Assembly: GCA_035638575.1 (NCBI GenBank)
Contig: DASQZT010000132.1
Span: 141,409 to 205,408, forward strand
Length of the DNA stretch: 64,000 bases
Source: DASQZT01 sp035638575
GTDB taxonomy: Bacteria; Acidobacteriota; Terriglobia; Bryobacterales; Bryobacteraceae
Direction of reading: 5' to 3'
The notes under the pieces are model-generated. The model searched no databases and was not told the DNA's origin. It worked only from the letters and a program-made list of their open reading frames with translations. The position numbers were made by a program, and so were the translations under genes. This document shows, piece after piece, positions 6,267-14,310 of the stretch; position 1 is the stretch's first letter; every line of letters begins with the position of its first letter.

Positions 6267-8882
6267 ATGTGGCGGCGCGTATTCCTCCAGCGGCGGCTGG
6301 ATCGGGACCTCGATGCGGAACTTCAGGCGCACCTGGAAATCGAAACCGCGCGGCTGATGGAGCAGGGGCTAACGCGCGAGGAGGCCCGAGTGCGGGCCCG
6401 CCAGGCATTCGGCAATCCCGGGCTGGTCGCGGAGGCCACCCGCGAAGTGTACAGCTTCGCCTGGCTGCGGCACGTGCTGCAGGACCTGCGATACGCCGCG
6501 CGCGCGGTGCGGGTCAGTCCCGGCTTCAGCATCGCCGTGGTGCTCTCGCTGGCGCTCGGCATCGGCGCTTCGACGGCCGTCTTCAGCATCGCCGATACCG
6601 TCTTCCTGCGTCCCCTGCCCTATGCCGGTGCGGAACGGCTCGTGTGGGTCGCGATCCGCTTCCCCAGCATCAAGGGCGAGTTCCTCCCCTCGCCCGACTA
6701 CGTCGCCTGGCGGCGCGATAACCGCGTGTTCGAGCAGTTGGCCGCCACGCAGGCAAACTGCTGCGCCACCGCGATTGTCAACGCTCCCGACCCCGCCGAA
6801 ATCCACACCGCGCGCGTCTCCGTCAATTTCCTGGAAGCGTTCGGCACGGTCCCAGCGCTCGGCCGCACCTTCACCGCCGAAGAGGAACCGCCCAACGGGC
6901 CGAAAGCCGTTCTGCTGACCGCCCAGTTCTGGCGAAATCATTTCCACTCGCGCCGCGACGTCCTGGGGCAAACCATCGCGCTCGATGGCCAGCCCTTCAC
7001 CATCGCCGGCGTACTGCCGCCGTCCTTCATCTTCCCCATGGATGTCCAGGTGGACGTCCTCACCACTCTGCCAGTCTCGCCCACGGCCAGCCATCACGAC
7101 CGCACCATGATGACCTGGGCCACGTTCGGGCGCCTGAAGCCTGGCGTCACCGTGGCCCAGGCCCGGGCGAACCTGGAGACGCTTTTCGCCGCCAGCAAGG
7201 CCGATGCGCCGCTTTTTTTCCGCGCGGACAACAGCCTCGTGGTCGAGCCGCTCCAGCAACACCGCGTGGGGAATGCGCGGATGCTCCTCGCCGTTCTGCT
7301 CGGCGCAGTGGGCTGCCTGCTGCTGATCGCGTGCGCCAACGTCGCCAACCTGCTGCTGGCGCGCTGGTCGGCGCGCTCCCGCGAGCTTGCCGTACGGGCC
7401 GCGATCGGGGCCGGCCGCGCCCGCCTGGTCCGCCAACTGTTCACCGAGACGGTGTTCCTGACGGCCCTCGGATGGATCGCCAGCCTGGCGCTGGTCGCGG
7501 GCGCCCTCTCGGCCTTCGTCCACTTCGCCGCCCATGAGCTGCCGCGCTTGAGCGAGGTCGCCGTGGATGCCCGCGTGTTCGGCATTTCGCTCGCGGTCTC
7601 GCTGGCGACCACGCTCGTGTTTGGCGGCCTGCCCGCCCTGCGCGCCGGCAGCGTCGATATCCACGCCGTTTTGCAGGGGGCCGGCCGGCCGGGAATCGCG
7701 GGCGGATACCGCGTCCTGCGCCGCGCCCTGGTCGCCGCCGAAATCGCGCTGTCGGTGATGCTGCTCTCCGGCGCCGCCCTGCTGCTCCAAACGCTTTGGC
7801 ATCTCCGGAACGACCGCCTCGGATTCCAGCCTGACCACCTTCTGTCGGTCTCGCTTTCGCTGCGCGGAACGAAGCTCGAAAAGCGCGACACCGAAACGGT
7901 GGCCAGCGGCATTCTCACTTATATGCGGCGTCTTCCGGGAACCCAGGCGGCCGCTCTCACCCAGTGCACTCCCCTCTCTGGCGGGTCGATGTTCATCACC
8001 TTCTCGCGTTCCGACCGGCCGCTGCCCGAGCCCTTTCATCGCGGCGACGGCATCGCCGTGTGCGGCGTCGGGCCGGACTACTTCCAGGCGGCGGGCAGCC
8101 GGCTGATCCGCGGCCGATTCCTTGCCGAGGACGATTACCGCCATCCGGACACCGCCGCGATCATCAATGAAGCCGCGGCGAGCGCGTACTTCCCCGGCGA
8201 AGATCCCGTCGGCAAGCAGATCGGAGGCAACGCCAAGGGCGGATGGAAGACCGTGGCCGGCGTCGTCTCGGATTCGAAGAATCAAGGCCTGAACCTGCCG
8301 CCCATGCCGCAGATGTTCGTCAACAACCCGGGCGCCGCCCAGTCCTCGCAGCTTCTCTTCGTGGTGCGGAGCCTGGCCGGCGAGCAAGCCCTGGCATCCG
8401 AGATCCGCTCCGAGCTTCGGTCGCTCGATCCCGGCCTGTTCGCCAAATTTGAAACGCTGGACGAGGCGATTCGCCGAATCACCGCCGGCCCGCGCTTCAA
8501 CGGCATCCTGCTGGCGAGCTTCGCCGCCATTGCCTTCCTCACCGCGATGGTGGGAGTCTACGGCGTTATCGCATTTGCCGTCGCGCAGCGGACCCAGGAG
8601 ATCGGCATCCGCATGGCCTTGGGCGCCGGGCCGCGCCGCGTGCTCGCCCTCCTGCTGCGCGAAGGCGCCCTGCTGGTCGCGATCGGAACCGCCGTGGGAC
8701 TCGGCGGCGCGCTCGCCCTGAACCGTTACGGGTCCACCCTGTTGTACGGCGTCGCCGCCGCCGATCCGCGGACCTATGCCGCCGTCGTGCTGGGGCTGGC
8801 GATCGCCGCGGCCGCCGCGACCAGCGTCCCCGCCCGCCGCGCCGCCTCGATCGACCCGATCCGCGCCCTGCGCCACGACTGA
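6267..8882 (+). CDS. ABC transporter permease, acidobacterial duplicated permease (ADOP) 2
   Basis: The 871-residue protein repeats the ADOP architecture: a cytoplasmic prefix (DLDAELQAHLEIETARLMEQG), TM1 near residue 90 (SIAVVLSLALGIGASTAVFS), a MacB periplasmic core, a four-helix FtsX block with LIACANVANLLLARW, a second core, and the C-terminal FtsX block with GIRMALGAGPRRV. It is co-transcribed with PadR 2. No ATPase partner is adjacent. It diverges clearly from ADOP 1 in the periplasmic domains, so the tandem copies are old paralogues rather than a recent duplication. The stop codon lies within a hairpin shared with the convergent response-regulator gene. Confidence 0.93.
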   Translation: MWRRVFLQRRLDRDLDAELQAHLEIETARLMEQGLTREEARVRARQAFGNPGLVAEATREVYSFAWLRHVLQDLRYAARAVRVSPGFSIAVVLSLALGIGASTAVFSIADTVFLRPLPYAGAERLVWVAIRFPSIKGEFLPSPDYVAWRRDNRVFEQLAATQANCCATAIVNAPDPAEIHTARVSVNFLEAFGTVPALGRTFTAEEEPPNGPKAVLLTAQFWRNHFHSRRDVLGQTIALDGQPFTIAGVLPPSFIFPMDVQVDVLTTLPVSPTASHHDRTMMTWATFGRLKPGVTVAQARANLETLFAASKADAPLFFRADNSLVVEPLQQHRVGNARMLLAVLLGAVGCLLLIACANVANLLLARWSARSRELAVRAAIGAGRARLVRQLFTETVFLTALGWIASLALVAGALSAFVHFAAHELPRLSEVAVDARVFGISLAVSLATTLVFGGLPALRAGSVDIHAVLQGAGRPGIAGGYRVLRRALVAAEIALSVMLLSGAALLLQTLWHLRNDRLGFQPDHLLSVSLSLRGTKLEKRDTETVASGILTYMRRLPGTQAAALTQCTPLSGGSMFITFSRSDRPLPEPFHRGDGIAVCGVGPDYFQAAGSRLIRGRFLAEDDYRHPDTAAIINEAAASAYFPGEDPVGKQIGGNAKGGWKTVAGVVSDSKNQGLNLPPMPQMFVNNPGAAQSSQLLFVVRSLAGEQALASEIRSELRSLDPGLFAKFETLDEAIRRITAGPRFNGILLASFAAIAFLTAMVGVYGVIAFAVAQRTQEIGIRMALGAGPRRVLALLLREGALLVAIGTAVGLGGALALNRYGSTLLYGVAAADPRTYAAVVLGLAIAAAAATSVPARRAASIDPIRALRHD

Positions 8883-8907
8883 GCACGCGCTCTATTGCGC
8901 GTCAGTC
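8877..8907. terminator. Hairpin between convergent genes, possible bidirectional terminator
   Basis: GACTG (8877-8881) pairs with CAGTC (8903-8907), and ACGCGC (8885-8890) pairs with GCGCGT (8897-8902), around a six-base loop with a three-base bulge. The hairpin overlaps the stop codons of both ADOP 2 and the response regulator. There is no U-tract, so intrinsic termination is uncertain; it may instead protect 3' ends. Confidence 0.45.
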
Positions 8908-9537
8908 CACCAGCCCGTTCCTCACGGCGAACCGCACCAGCTCGTTGATGCTGTGCAGATTCAGCTTCTCCATGATGTGGCCGCGGTGGGCATCCACTGT
9001 GTAGACGCTGAGGTTGAGCACGCCGGCGATCTCCTTGTTGGTCTTGCCTTCGGCCAGCATTTGCAGCACTTCCCGCTCGCGGCTGGTGAGCTGGTCGATA
9101 GGGTTGGTCACGTGGCGGCGGTAGTCGTCGAGTACGGCGTCGGAAACCGCCGGGCTGAGGTAGCCTTCGCCGGACGCCACCGCGCGCACCGCGGAGACCA
9201 GGTCGGCCGCCACGGAATCCTTCAGCAAATAGCCGCGCGCCCCGGCTCGCAGGATTTCGCGCACGTAGACCGAGTCCTTGTGCATGCTCAAGGCCAGCAC
9301 GCGCGCGTGAGGAGTCGAGGTGCCCAGCCGGCGGGTCGCCTCGATGCCGTTCAGCTCCGGCATGGAGACGTCCATTACAATCACGTCGGGCCGCATTTTC
9401 TCGGCCTGCTCCACGGCTTCCCGGCCGTTGCCCGCCTCGCCCACGATTTCCATGTCGGGCTGCTCGCCCAAAATCATCTTGAAGCCTTGCCGGACCACGG
9501 CATGGTCGTCAGCCAGCAGGATTCGTATGCGTTTCAT
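8902..9537 (-). CDS. NarL/FixJ-type response regulator with LuxR DNA-binding domain
   Basis: The 211-residue protein starts MKRIRILLADDHAVVRQGF. It has a receiver domain with the acidic pair D10/D11, phospho-acceptor D56 (VIVMDVSMPE) and K of YLLKDS. A C-terminal LuxR helix-turn-helix follows (LTSREREVLQMLAEGKTNKEIA, then VDAHRGHI). It is the output of the histidine kinase encoded just upstream; the two genes overlap by 29 bp. An upstream in-frame start at 9561 would add eight residues before the conserved MKRIR, so the ATG at 9535-9537 is chosen. It probably regulates transcription as a phosphorylated dimer; targets are not evident. Confidence 0.93.
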   Translation of the reverse strand: MKRIRILLADDHAVVRQGFKMILGEQPDMEIVGEAGNGREAVEQAEKMRPDVIVMDVSMPELNGIEATRRLGTSTPHARVLALSMHKDSVYVREILRAGARGYLLKDSVAADLVSAVRAVASGEGYLSPAVSDAVLDDYRRHVTNPIDQLTSREREVLQMLAEGKTNKEIAGVLNLSVYTVDAHRGHIMEKLNLHSINELVRFAVRNGLVD

Positions 9538-10816
9538 TCCGGACCGGGACCCGCACTTCAATTACAACACCCTCGCCGGCTTTGGAGCGCAGCGCCAGAT
9601 CCCCGCCGGCGCTGCGGGCGCGCGCGCGCATGCCGGTCAGACCCATGCCGCGCCCTGCCGGCGCCGCGGGCATCCCACGGCCATCGTCCTGGATGGTGAG
9701 CCCGATCTCATCGCCCTTGGAGGCGAGATTCATCTCCACATGCGCGGCGCCCGAGTGGCGCGCCACGTTCGTCAGCGCCTCCTGCGCGATGCGGAACAGG
9801 TGCGTCTCGGTCTCATCCGACATCCGCCCCGAGTAGTTGGACGTCAGCCGCACGTCGATCCCGGTGCGCGTGCCGAAGCCCTCGCACAGCCAGCGCAGGC
9901 CGGCTTCCAGTCCGAAATCGTCGAGAATGGTGGGCCGCAGCAACTGCGACATCTGGCGCACGTTGCCGATGGCCTCGTCCACCAGCCGCAGGCAGTCTTC
10001 CAGGCGCGGGCGGTTCACCTGCCCGCCCGAGTCGAGCGCCGTCAGATTGGCCTTGACCGCGGTCAGCGATTGGCCCAGCTCGTCGTGCAGCTCGTGCGAG
10101 AACCGGCGGGCGGTGGCCTCCTGGTCCTCCAGCATGTGCCAGGAAACGCGCGCCAGCTCGGCGGTCTGCCACTCCATTCCGCGGATGAGCTGCGAGACCA
10201 TCCGCACGGTGACCGCGGCGAACACCAGGGCCAGCACGATGCTGGTGGCGCCGAACAGCAGCGAAGCGATGAACAGCCGCGACGACCGCTTGTCGATCTG
10301 CGTCTGCGCCGCGCTGGCCTTTTGGTACTCCGCTTCGATCAGGCGGGCGACCACCGAAATGAAGTCCTCGTGATCGCGGAACAGGTCGTTGGAGGCGTAG
10401 GTCTCCACGTCCTCGGTGGTCAGCAGGCGGCGCGCTTCGTGTGAGAACTGCGCGGAGGTTTCCTTCAGCCGCGACCACAAGCGGTACTCCGGCGTTTGCG
10501 CTCCCTCCGCCGCAATGCGGTCGATATCGCGGTCGGCTTCGTCCAGCTGGCTCATGATGTGGTCGTAGTCCACCGAATCGGGGTCGCGCGCCAGCACCGA
10601 AAAGACCTCGCTGAGGCTGGTCTGCCGGCTGTGAAGCTCGCCGATCAGGCGGTTGGTCACGGATTGCTCCCGCAACAGGCTGGCCGCGTTTTGCCGGATG
10701 GATTCGATGTTCCGGATGCCTACGATGGCGGCGGCCACCAGGAACACGATGACCAGGCTGAAACCGCCGATCAGCACCCGGAAGATGTTCTGATGAGTTA
10801 TCTGCTTCGGGAGCAT
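9509..10816 (-). CDS. Membrane sensor histidine kinase (HisKA_3 type)
   Basis: This is a 435-residue kinase with two TM segments, about residues 13-35 (VLIGGFSLVIVFLVAAAIVGI) and 185-205. They flank a helical extracytoplasmic sensor of the four-helix, chemoreceptor-like kind. The transmitter has the HisKA_3 motif FSHELHDELGQ, with phospho-His near residue 243. The HATPase_c domain has the N box (EALTNVARHS) and G boxes (DDGRGM, GMGLTGM). It is the cognate partner of the NarL-type regulator it overlaps. The signal is unknown. It runs convergently to the ADOP 2 operon. Confidence 0.93.
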   Translation of the reverse strand: MLPKQITHQNIFRVLIGGFSLVIVFLVAAAIVGIRNIESIRQNAASLLREQSVTNRLIGELHSRQTSLSEVFSVLARDPDSVDYDHIMSQLDEADRDIDRIAAEGAQTPEYRLWSRLKETSAQFSHEARRLLTTEDVETYASNDLFRDHEDFISVVARLIEAEYQKASAAQTQIDKRSSRLFIASLLFGATSIVLALVFAAVTVRMVSQLIRGMEWQTAELARVSWHMLEDQEATARRFSHELHDELGQSLTAVKANLTALDSGGQVNRPRLEDCLRLVDEAIGNVRQMSQLLRPTILDDFGLEAGLRWLCEGFGTRTGIDVRLTSNYSGRMSDETETHLFRIAQEALTNVARHSGAAHVEMNLASKGDEIGLTIQDDGRGMPAAPAGRGMGLTGMRARARSAGGDLALRSKAGEGVVIEVRVPVRNETHTNPAG

Positions 10817-11017
10817 CGCGTTCTCAGTATCGCGCGCCGGGCGCCGGGCTCACATCCCCGATACGGGCTAAATCCGAAGCTTAAAAAGGATTAACCGCTA
10901 TCGCCCCGAATTCGGCAGCTTCCATAGCCTGCGCAGGCTATCGTGTTTCGGACGCCCCGGCCGCATCATGGGATTGTGAGCGGGCACAGAGGAAACGGCC
11001 CGCCAGGGAGAAAAAAA

Positions 11018-11245
11018 ATGAAGAACAGCTTACTCGCACTGGCACTCGCGGCTGCCACATTGCCGTTGACTTTCGGGCAGGCGCCGGCGCCGGCCCAGAA
11101 TCCGCCGGCCAATCCGCCCGCGTCGAACACGGCCACAACCACCAAGAAGACTTCCAAGGCCTCCAATAAGGTAGTCAAGAAGTCGCACCACAAGAACCCG
11201 GCGAAGAATCCCACGACCGGTTCCACCACCGGCACCGCGAAGTAA
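11018..11245 (+). CDS. Small secreted Lys/Pro/Ala-rich protein, 75 aa
   Basis: The ATG at 11018 follows an AGGGAG ribosome binding site and an A-tract, and starts a clear signal peptide (MKNSLLALALAAATLPLTFG). The mature part is low-complexity: PAPAQNPPANPPAS, then a Thr/Lys-rich stretch with KKTSKASNKVVKKSHHKNP. It is very basic and probably disordered. Similar short signal-peptide proteins are common in acidobacteria and have no known function; periplasmic nucleic-acid or polyanion binding would be a guess. The open frame begins at 10943, but those 25 residues precede the signal peptide and are not used. Confidence 0.72.
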   Translation: MKNSLLALALAAATLPLTFGQAPAPAQNPPANPPASNTATTTKKTSKASNKVVKKSHHKNPAKNPTTGSTTGTAK

Positions 11246-11292
11246 CCGCCGGTCAAAGGGCAGGCGGCACAAACCGGGCCGCCTGCTCCACC

Positions 11293-11487
11293 TCAGGTTT
11301 GCCGCTCCGCCCAGCGCAGGTAGCGCAGCAGGTCTTTGCGCCGCCGCCAGGCGAATCTCCAGAACTCTGCGAATCCGATCTGAGCGGCGGGTATTCCCCA
11401 ATACGTTTCGATGCGCCAGCGGAGATACGGACTGCGCCACGGCCGCAGCCGGTAGCCGCGGCTGATGCGCCACAGAACGCGGAGCAT
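11293..11487 (-). CDS. Small basic hypothetical protein, 64 aa
   Basis: The protein is rich in Arg and Trp (MLRVLWRISRGYRLRPWRSP, then YLRWRIETYWGIPA and FWRFAWRRRKDLLRYLRWA). That pattern suggests an amphipathic, membrane-surface or nucleic-acid-associated peptide. It lies 8 bp downstream of a VWFA gene on the same strand and is probably the last gene of that operon. It has no recognisable family. The even spread of aromatic and basic residues to the end and the operon position favour a real gene over a chance frame. Confidence 0.55.
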   Translation of the reverse strand: MLRVLWRISRGYRLRPWRSPYLRWRIETYWGIPAAQIGFAEFWRFAWRRRKDLLRYLRWAERQT

Positions 11488-11495
11488 TCCGATTC

Positions 11496-12527
11496 CTATT
11501 TGAACGACGACGAAGATTTGGGCGGCGCCCCCTGGTCGGGCGTGGCGTAGTAGCCGCTGCGCGTGCGCACCGTGGGCTTGCCCGGCGCGTTCACCGCAAT
11601 CTTGATCTGCCGGTACGAGCCGTCCATGGCCTCGTTGGTGGGCGTGTACTCGATGGTGTACTGGTTGCGAATGTCGCGCGCCACCTGGCGGGCGATCCGA
11701 TCCACTTCCGAAACCTCCTTGGGGAAGGACGCTTCGCCACCGGTGGCCGTCGCCAGGTCGTTGAGGGCGTGTTCGGCGCGCTTGGCTTCGCGCCGCTCCT
11801 CGTCGCTCAGCAGGCCCACCGAGTAAATCAGGACTTCGCTCTGCTGCGAAGCCTTCACCAGGTTCTCCAGCGTAATCACGCTGGAGTTGTCGTTGCCGTC
11901 CGTGACCACCACCAGCACCTTCTTCTCCTTGTGGGCCTTTTCCTTCAAGTGGTCGATGGACATGCGAATAGCGTCCCGCATGGCCGTTCCGCCGCGCGAA
12001 TCGATGCGCGTGAGCGCCTCTTCCATTTCCTGGATGTTGTTGGTGAAGTCCTTGCCGTGAGGCAGGTCCAGGAACGCCTCGTCGTTGAAATTGACGACGA
12101 AGACTTCATCCTCGGGATTGGAGGCCTTTACCAGCGCCAGCGAGGCGGCTTCCACCTTGGCCCGCTTGTCGCGCATGCTGCCGCTGTTATCGACGATCAG
12201 CCCCAGCGACACCGGAACGTCCTCGCGCTTGAAGATCTTGATGGGCTGCTGCACGCCGTTCTCGTAGACCGTGAAGGCCTGCTTCGGCAGGTCCGTCACC
12301 AGGTGGCCGTTCTTGTCCACCACCGTGGTGTGGCAGACTACCAGGCGCGTTCCGACCTTGAAGATCGCCCCGGACTCCTCCTGCCCCGCTGGGTGAGTAG
12401 CCGCCGGTGGCGAAGCCGGCGGATTCGTCTGCTGCGCCTGAACGGCAACCACCGCCATCGCGCTGGCGAGAGCTAGGGAACATAGACCGGCCACGAGGCC
12501 TGTCCTGCGATTATTGGGCCGGAGCAT
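11496..12527 (-). CDS. VWFA-related acidobacterial domain protein (first of pair by coordinate)
   Basis: This 343-residue exported protein has an N-terminal signal (LVAGLCSLALASAMAVVAVQAQ). A beta-sandwich lead-in (TRLVVCHTTVVDKNGHLVTDLP, as in TIGR03436) is followed by a von Willebrand A domain. The MIDAS DNSGSM motif sits near residue 113, and further metal-site parts are at RGGTAMRDAI and VVVTDGNDNSS. These domains bind divalent metal and protein partners. The gene's start overlaps the end of the upstream VWFA gene by 17 bp, so the two are translated together. The function in acidobacteria is unknown; extracytoplasmic assembly or adhesion is likely. Confidence 0.92.
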   Translation of the reverse strand: MLRPNNRRTGLVAGLCSLALASAMAVVAVQAQQTNPPASPPAATHPAGQEESGAIFKVGTRLVVCHTTVVDKNGHLVTDLPKQAFTVYENGVQQPIKIFKREDVPVSLGLIVDNSGSMRDKRAKVEAASLALVKASNPEDEVFVVNFNDEAFLDLPHGKDFTNNIQEMEEALTRIDSRGGTAMRDAIRMSIDHLKEKAHKEKKVLVVVTDGNDNSSVITLENLVKASQQSEVLIYSVGLLSDEERREAKRAEHALNDLATATGGEASFPKEVSEVDRIARQVARDIRNQYTIEYTPTNEAMDGSYRQIKIAVNAPGKPTVRTRSGYYATPDQGAPPKSSSSFK

Positions 12528-13488
12528 AGTAGCCTTGTCGCCAGAAGGGGCGTAGGGTCGGCATTCCTCGAGGTTGGACGAGCTTCACTTGCACGTGACG
12601 GTATTTTCCGTCCCGTTCCAGATTTGCCGGCGAATAGCCCAGCACGTATTGATTCCGCAATTCCACTCCGATCTTCGCGGCGATATCCGGCAACTCGTTC
12701 AGGTTGTCCACCGGGTACTGGCGGCCGCCCGTCTGCTCGGAGATCTCCGTCAGCAATCCCTGCCCGCCGGCCTCCTCGGGCGTCCGGCCCCTGCCCGAGA
12801 GCGGTTCATAAATTCCGATCGCATATATTTGGACATCCGCTTCCTTCACCAGGTTCCGTATTTCTCCTTCGGTGTACCGGCTGTTGTTGTCGCCGCCGTC
12901 GGAAATGATCAAAAGCGCCTTGCGGGGGTTTCTGGCTTTCTTCATTTCGTGCAGGGCCAGGTACACGGCATCCAGCAGCGCCGTCCGTCCCTTCGACTGC
13001 GTAAACGTGAGCCGGTTCTGGATATCCTCCAGGTTGCGGGTGAACGGCTGGACCAGGTCGGCGGAATCGTGGAATTCCACCAGGAAAAACTCGTCCTCGG
13101 GGTTGGCCGTCTTGAAGAACTGGGCCACCGCCAGGCGCGATTTTTCGAGCTTGTGTCCCATGCTCCCGCTGCAGTCGAAAACCACCCCGACCGAAAGCGG
13201 CGCGTCCTCGCTCGAAAACTGCGAGATGGTTTGCTCCTTTTTGTCCTCGAAGACCTTGAAGTTTTCCCTGTCCAGCCCGGTCACGAAACGGTTGAGCGGA
13301 TCGGTCACCGTGACCGGAATGAGCACGAGGGTGCTGTCCACCCGGATATTGGCCTTGGGGAGCACCTCGTTTTTCGGCACGTTCTGGGGGCGCGGCGTGA
13401 TGGTGACCGGTGGTTGGGCGAACGCCCGAACCGCCAGCCCCAGAGCCATGGTGCAATACACAAACAGCTTGCGATAGGACGGCAGCAT
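12511..13488 (-). CDS. VWFA-related acidobacterial domain protein (promoter-proximal of pair)
   Basis: The product has about 325 residues and starts MLPSYRKLFVYCTMALGLAV, a signal peptide. The acidobacterial lead-in domain (VDSTLVLIPVTVTDPLNRFV) and a VWA domain follow, with MIDAS DCSGSMG, SKGRTALLDAV and LIISDGGDNNS. It is paralogous to the next gene in the operon. An in-frame ATG at 13521 exists, but it adds eleven residues before the signal peptide and would leave only 9 bp to kdsB, so 13488 is preferred. The region to 13531 is a short divergent promoter area. Confidence 0.92.
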   Translation of the reverse strand: MLPSYRKLFVYCTMALGLAVRAFAQPPVTITPRPQNVPKNEVLPKANIRVDSTLVLIPVTVTDPLNRFVTGLDRENFKVFEDKKEQTISQFSSEDAPLSVGVVFDCSGSMGHKLEKSRLAVAQFFKTANPEDEFFLVEFHDSADLVQPFTRNLEDIQNRLTFTQSKGRTALLDAVYLALHEMKKARNPRKALLIISDGGDNNSRYTEGEIRNLVKEADVQIYAIGIYEPLSGRGRTPEEAGGQGLLTEISEQTGGRQYPVDNLNELPDIAAKIGVELRNQYVLGYSPANLERDGKYRHVQVKLVQPRGMPTLRPFWRQGYYAPAQ

Positions 13489-13530
13489 AGCTGGCACGCC
13501 TTTCTCACCCAAGTTTAGCATAGGGGTTTT

Positions 13531-14310
13531 GTGGTATCATCGCCTGTGCCGCGTAAAATTCTGGGCGTGATTCCTGCACGCTTTGCTTCCTCCCGGTTTC
13601 CCGGCAAGGTTCTGGCACACATCTCCTCCAAATGCATGCTCCAGCACGTGTATGAACGTGCCTCCCAAGCCCGGTATCTCACAAGCACCTTGATTGCCAC
13701 TGATGATGAGCGGGTTTACGAAGTTGCAAAAAGTTTTGGCGCCAGGGTCAAAATGACGCGGGCCGACCATCCGTCCGGAACCGATCGCGTGGCGGAAGCC
13801 GCTTCGGCGGAAAATGCGGAGATTATCGTCAACATTCAGGGCGACGAACCGCTGATCGACCCGGCGGCCATCGATACCGCGATCCTGCCGATGGTGCATG
13901 ACCCGGACCTGGTCATGGGCACCCTGAAGAAGCGCATCGAGGATCCGGCCGAGATCCACAATCCCAATGTCGTGAAAGTGGTAACCGATCGCAACGGGGA
14001 TGCCATCTATTTTTCACGGTGCCCGATTCCCTATCGAAGAGAAACTCAGGCGGAATTGCCCGTGCCGCCCGGGCAACATTACTTCAAGCACGTAGGGCTC
14101 TACGTTTACCGGCGCGATTTTCTGCTGGGATATTCCGCCCTGCCGGTCGGGCCGCTCGAACAGGCGGAGCGTCTCGAGCAGTTGCGCGCCCTGGAAAACG
14201 GATACCACATCCGGGTGGTGGAAACCGAATACGAATCACTAGGGGTGGACACCCCGGAAGATCTGGAGCGGGTGTCCGGCTTGTTTGAGGGGGTGTTCAG
14301 GAATGGTTAA
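13531..14310 (+). CDS. kdsB: 3-deoxy-manno-octulosonate cytidylyltransferase
   Basis: KdsB activates KDO with CTP to give CMP-KDO for lipid A-core assembly in the cytoplasm. The 259-residue product shows the nucleotide-binding IPARFASSRFPGKVLA loop, TDDERV, the NIQGDEPLI metal/nucleotide motif and the VGLYVYRRDFL region, all diagnostic. The likely start is GTG at 13531, six bases after AGGGG. A GTG at 13546 (just before PRKILGVIPAR) is possible and would match the usual family length better. It is the first gene of an operon with pyrG and kdsA and overlaps pyrG by 8 bp. Confidence 0.96.
   Translation: MVSSPVPRKILGVIPARFASSRFPGKVLAHISSKCMLQHVYERASQARYLTSTLIATDDERVYEVAKSFGARVKMTRADHPSGTDRVAEAASAENAEIIVNIQGDEPLIDPAAIDTAILPMVHDPDLVMGTLKKRIEDPAEIHNPNVVKVVTDRNGDAIYFSRCPIPYRRETQAELPVPPGQHYFKHVGLYVYRRDFLLGYSALPVGPLEQAERLEQLRALENGYHIRVVETEYESLGVDTPEDLERVSGLFEGVFRNG

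Noticed and set aside
6369..8876. 835-codon minus-strand open frame opposite ADOP 2
   Set aside because: Antisense shadow of a clear membrane protein; composition is Gly/Arg/His/Glu-rich without structure.
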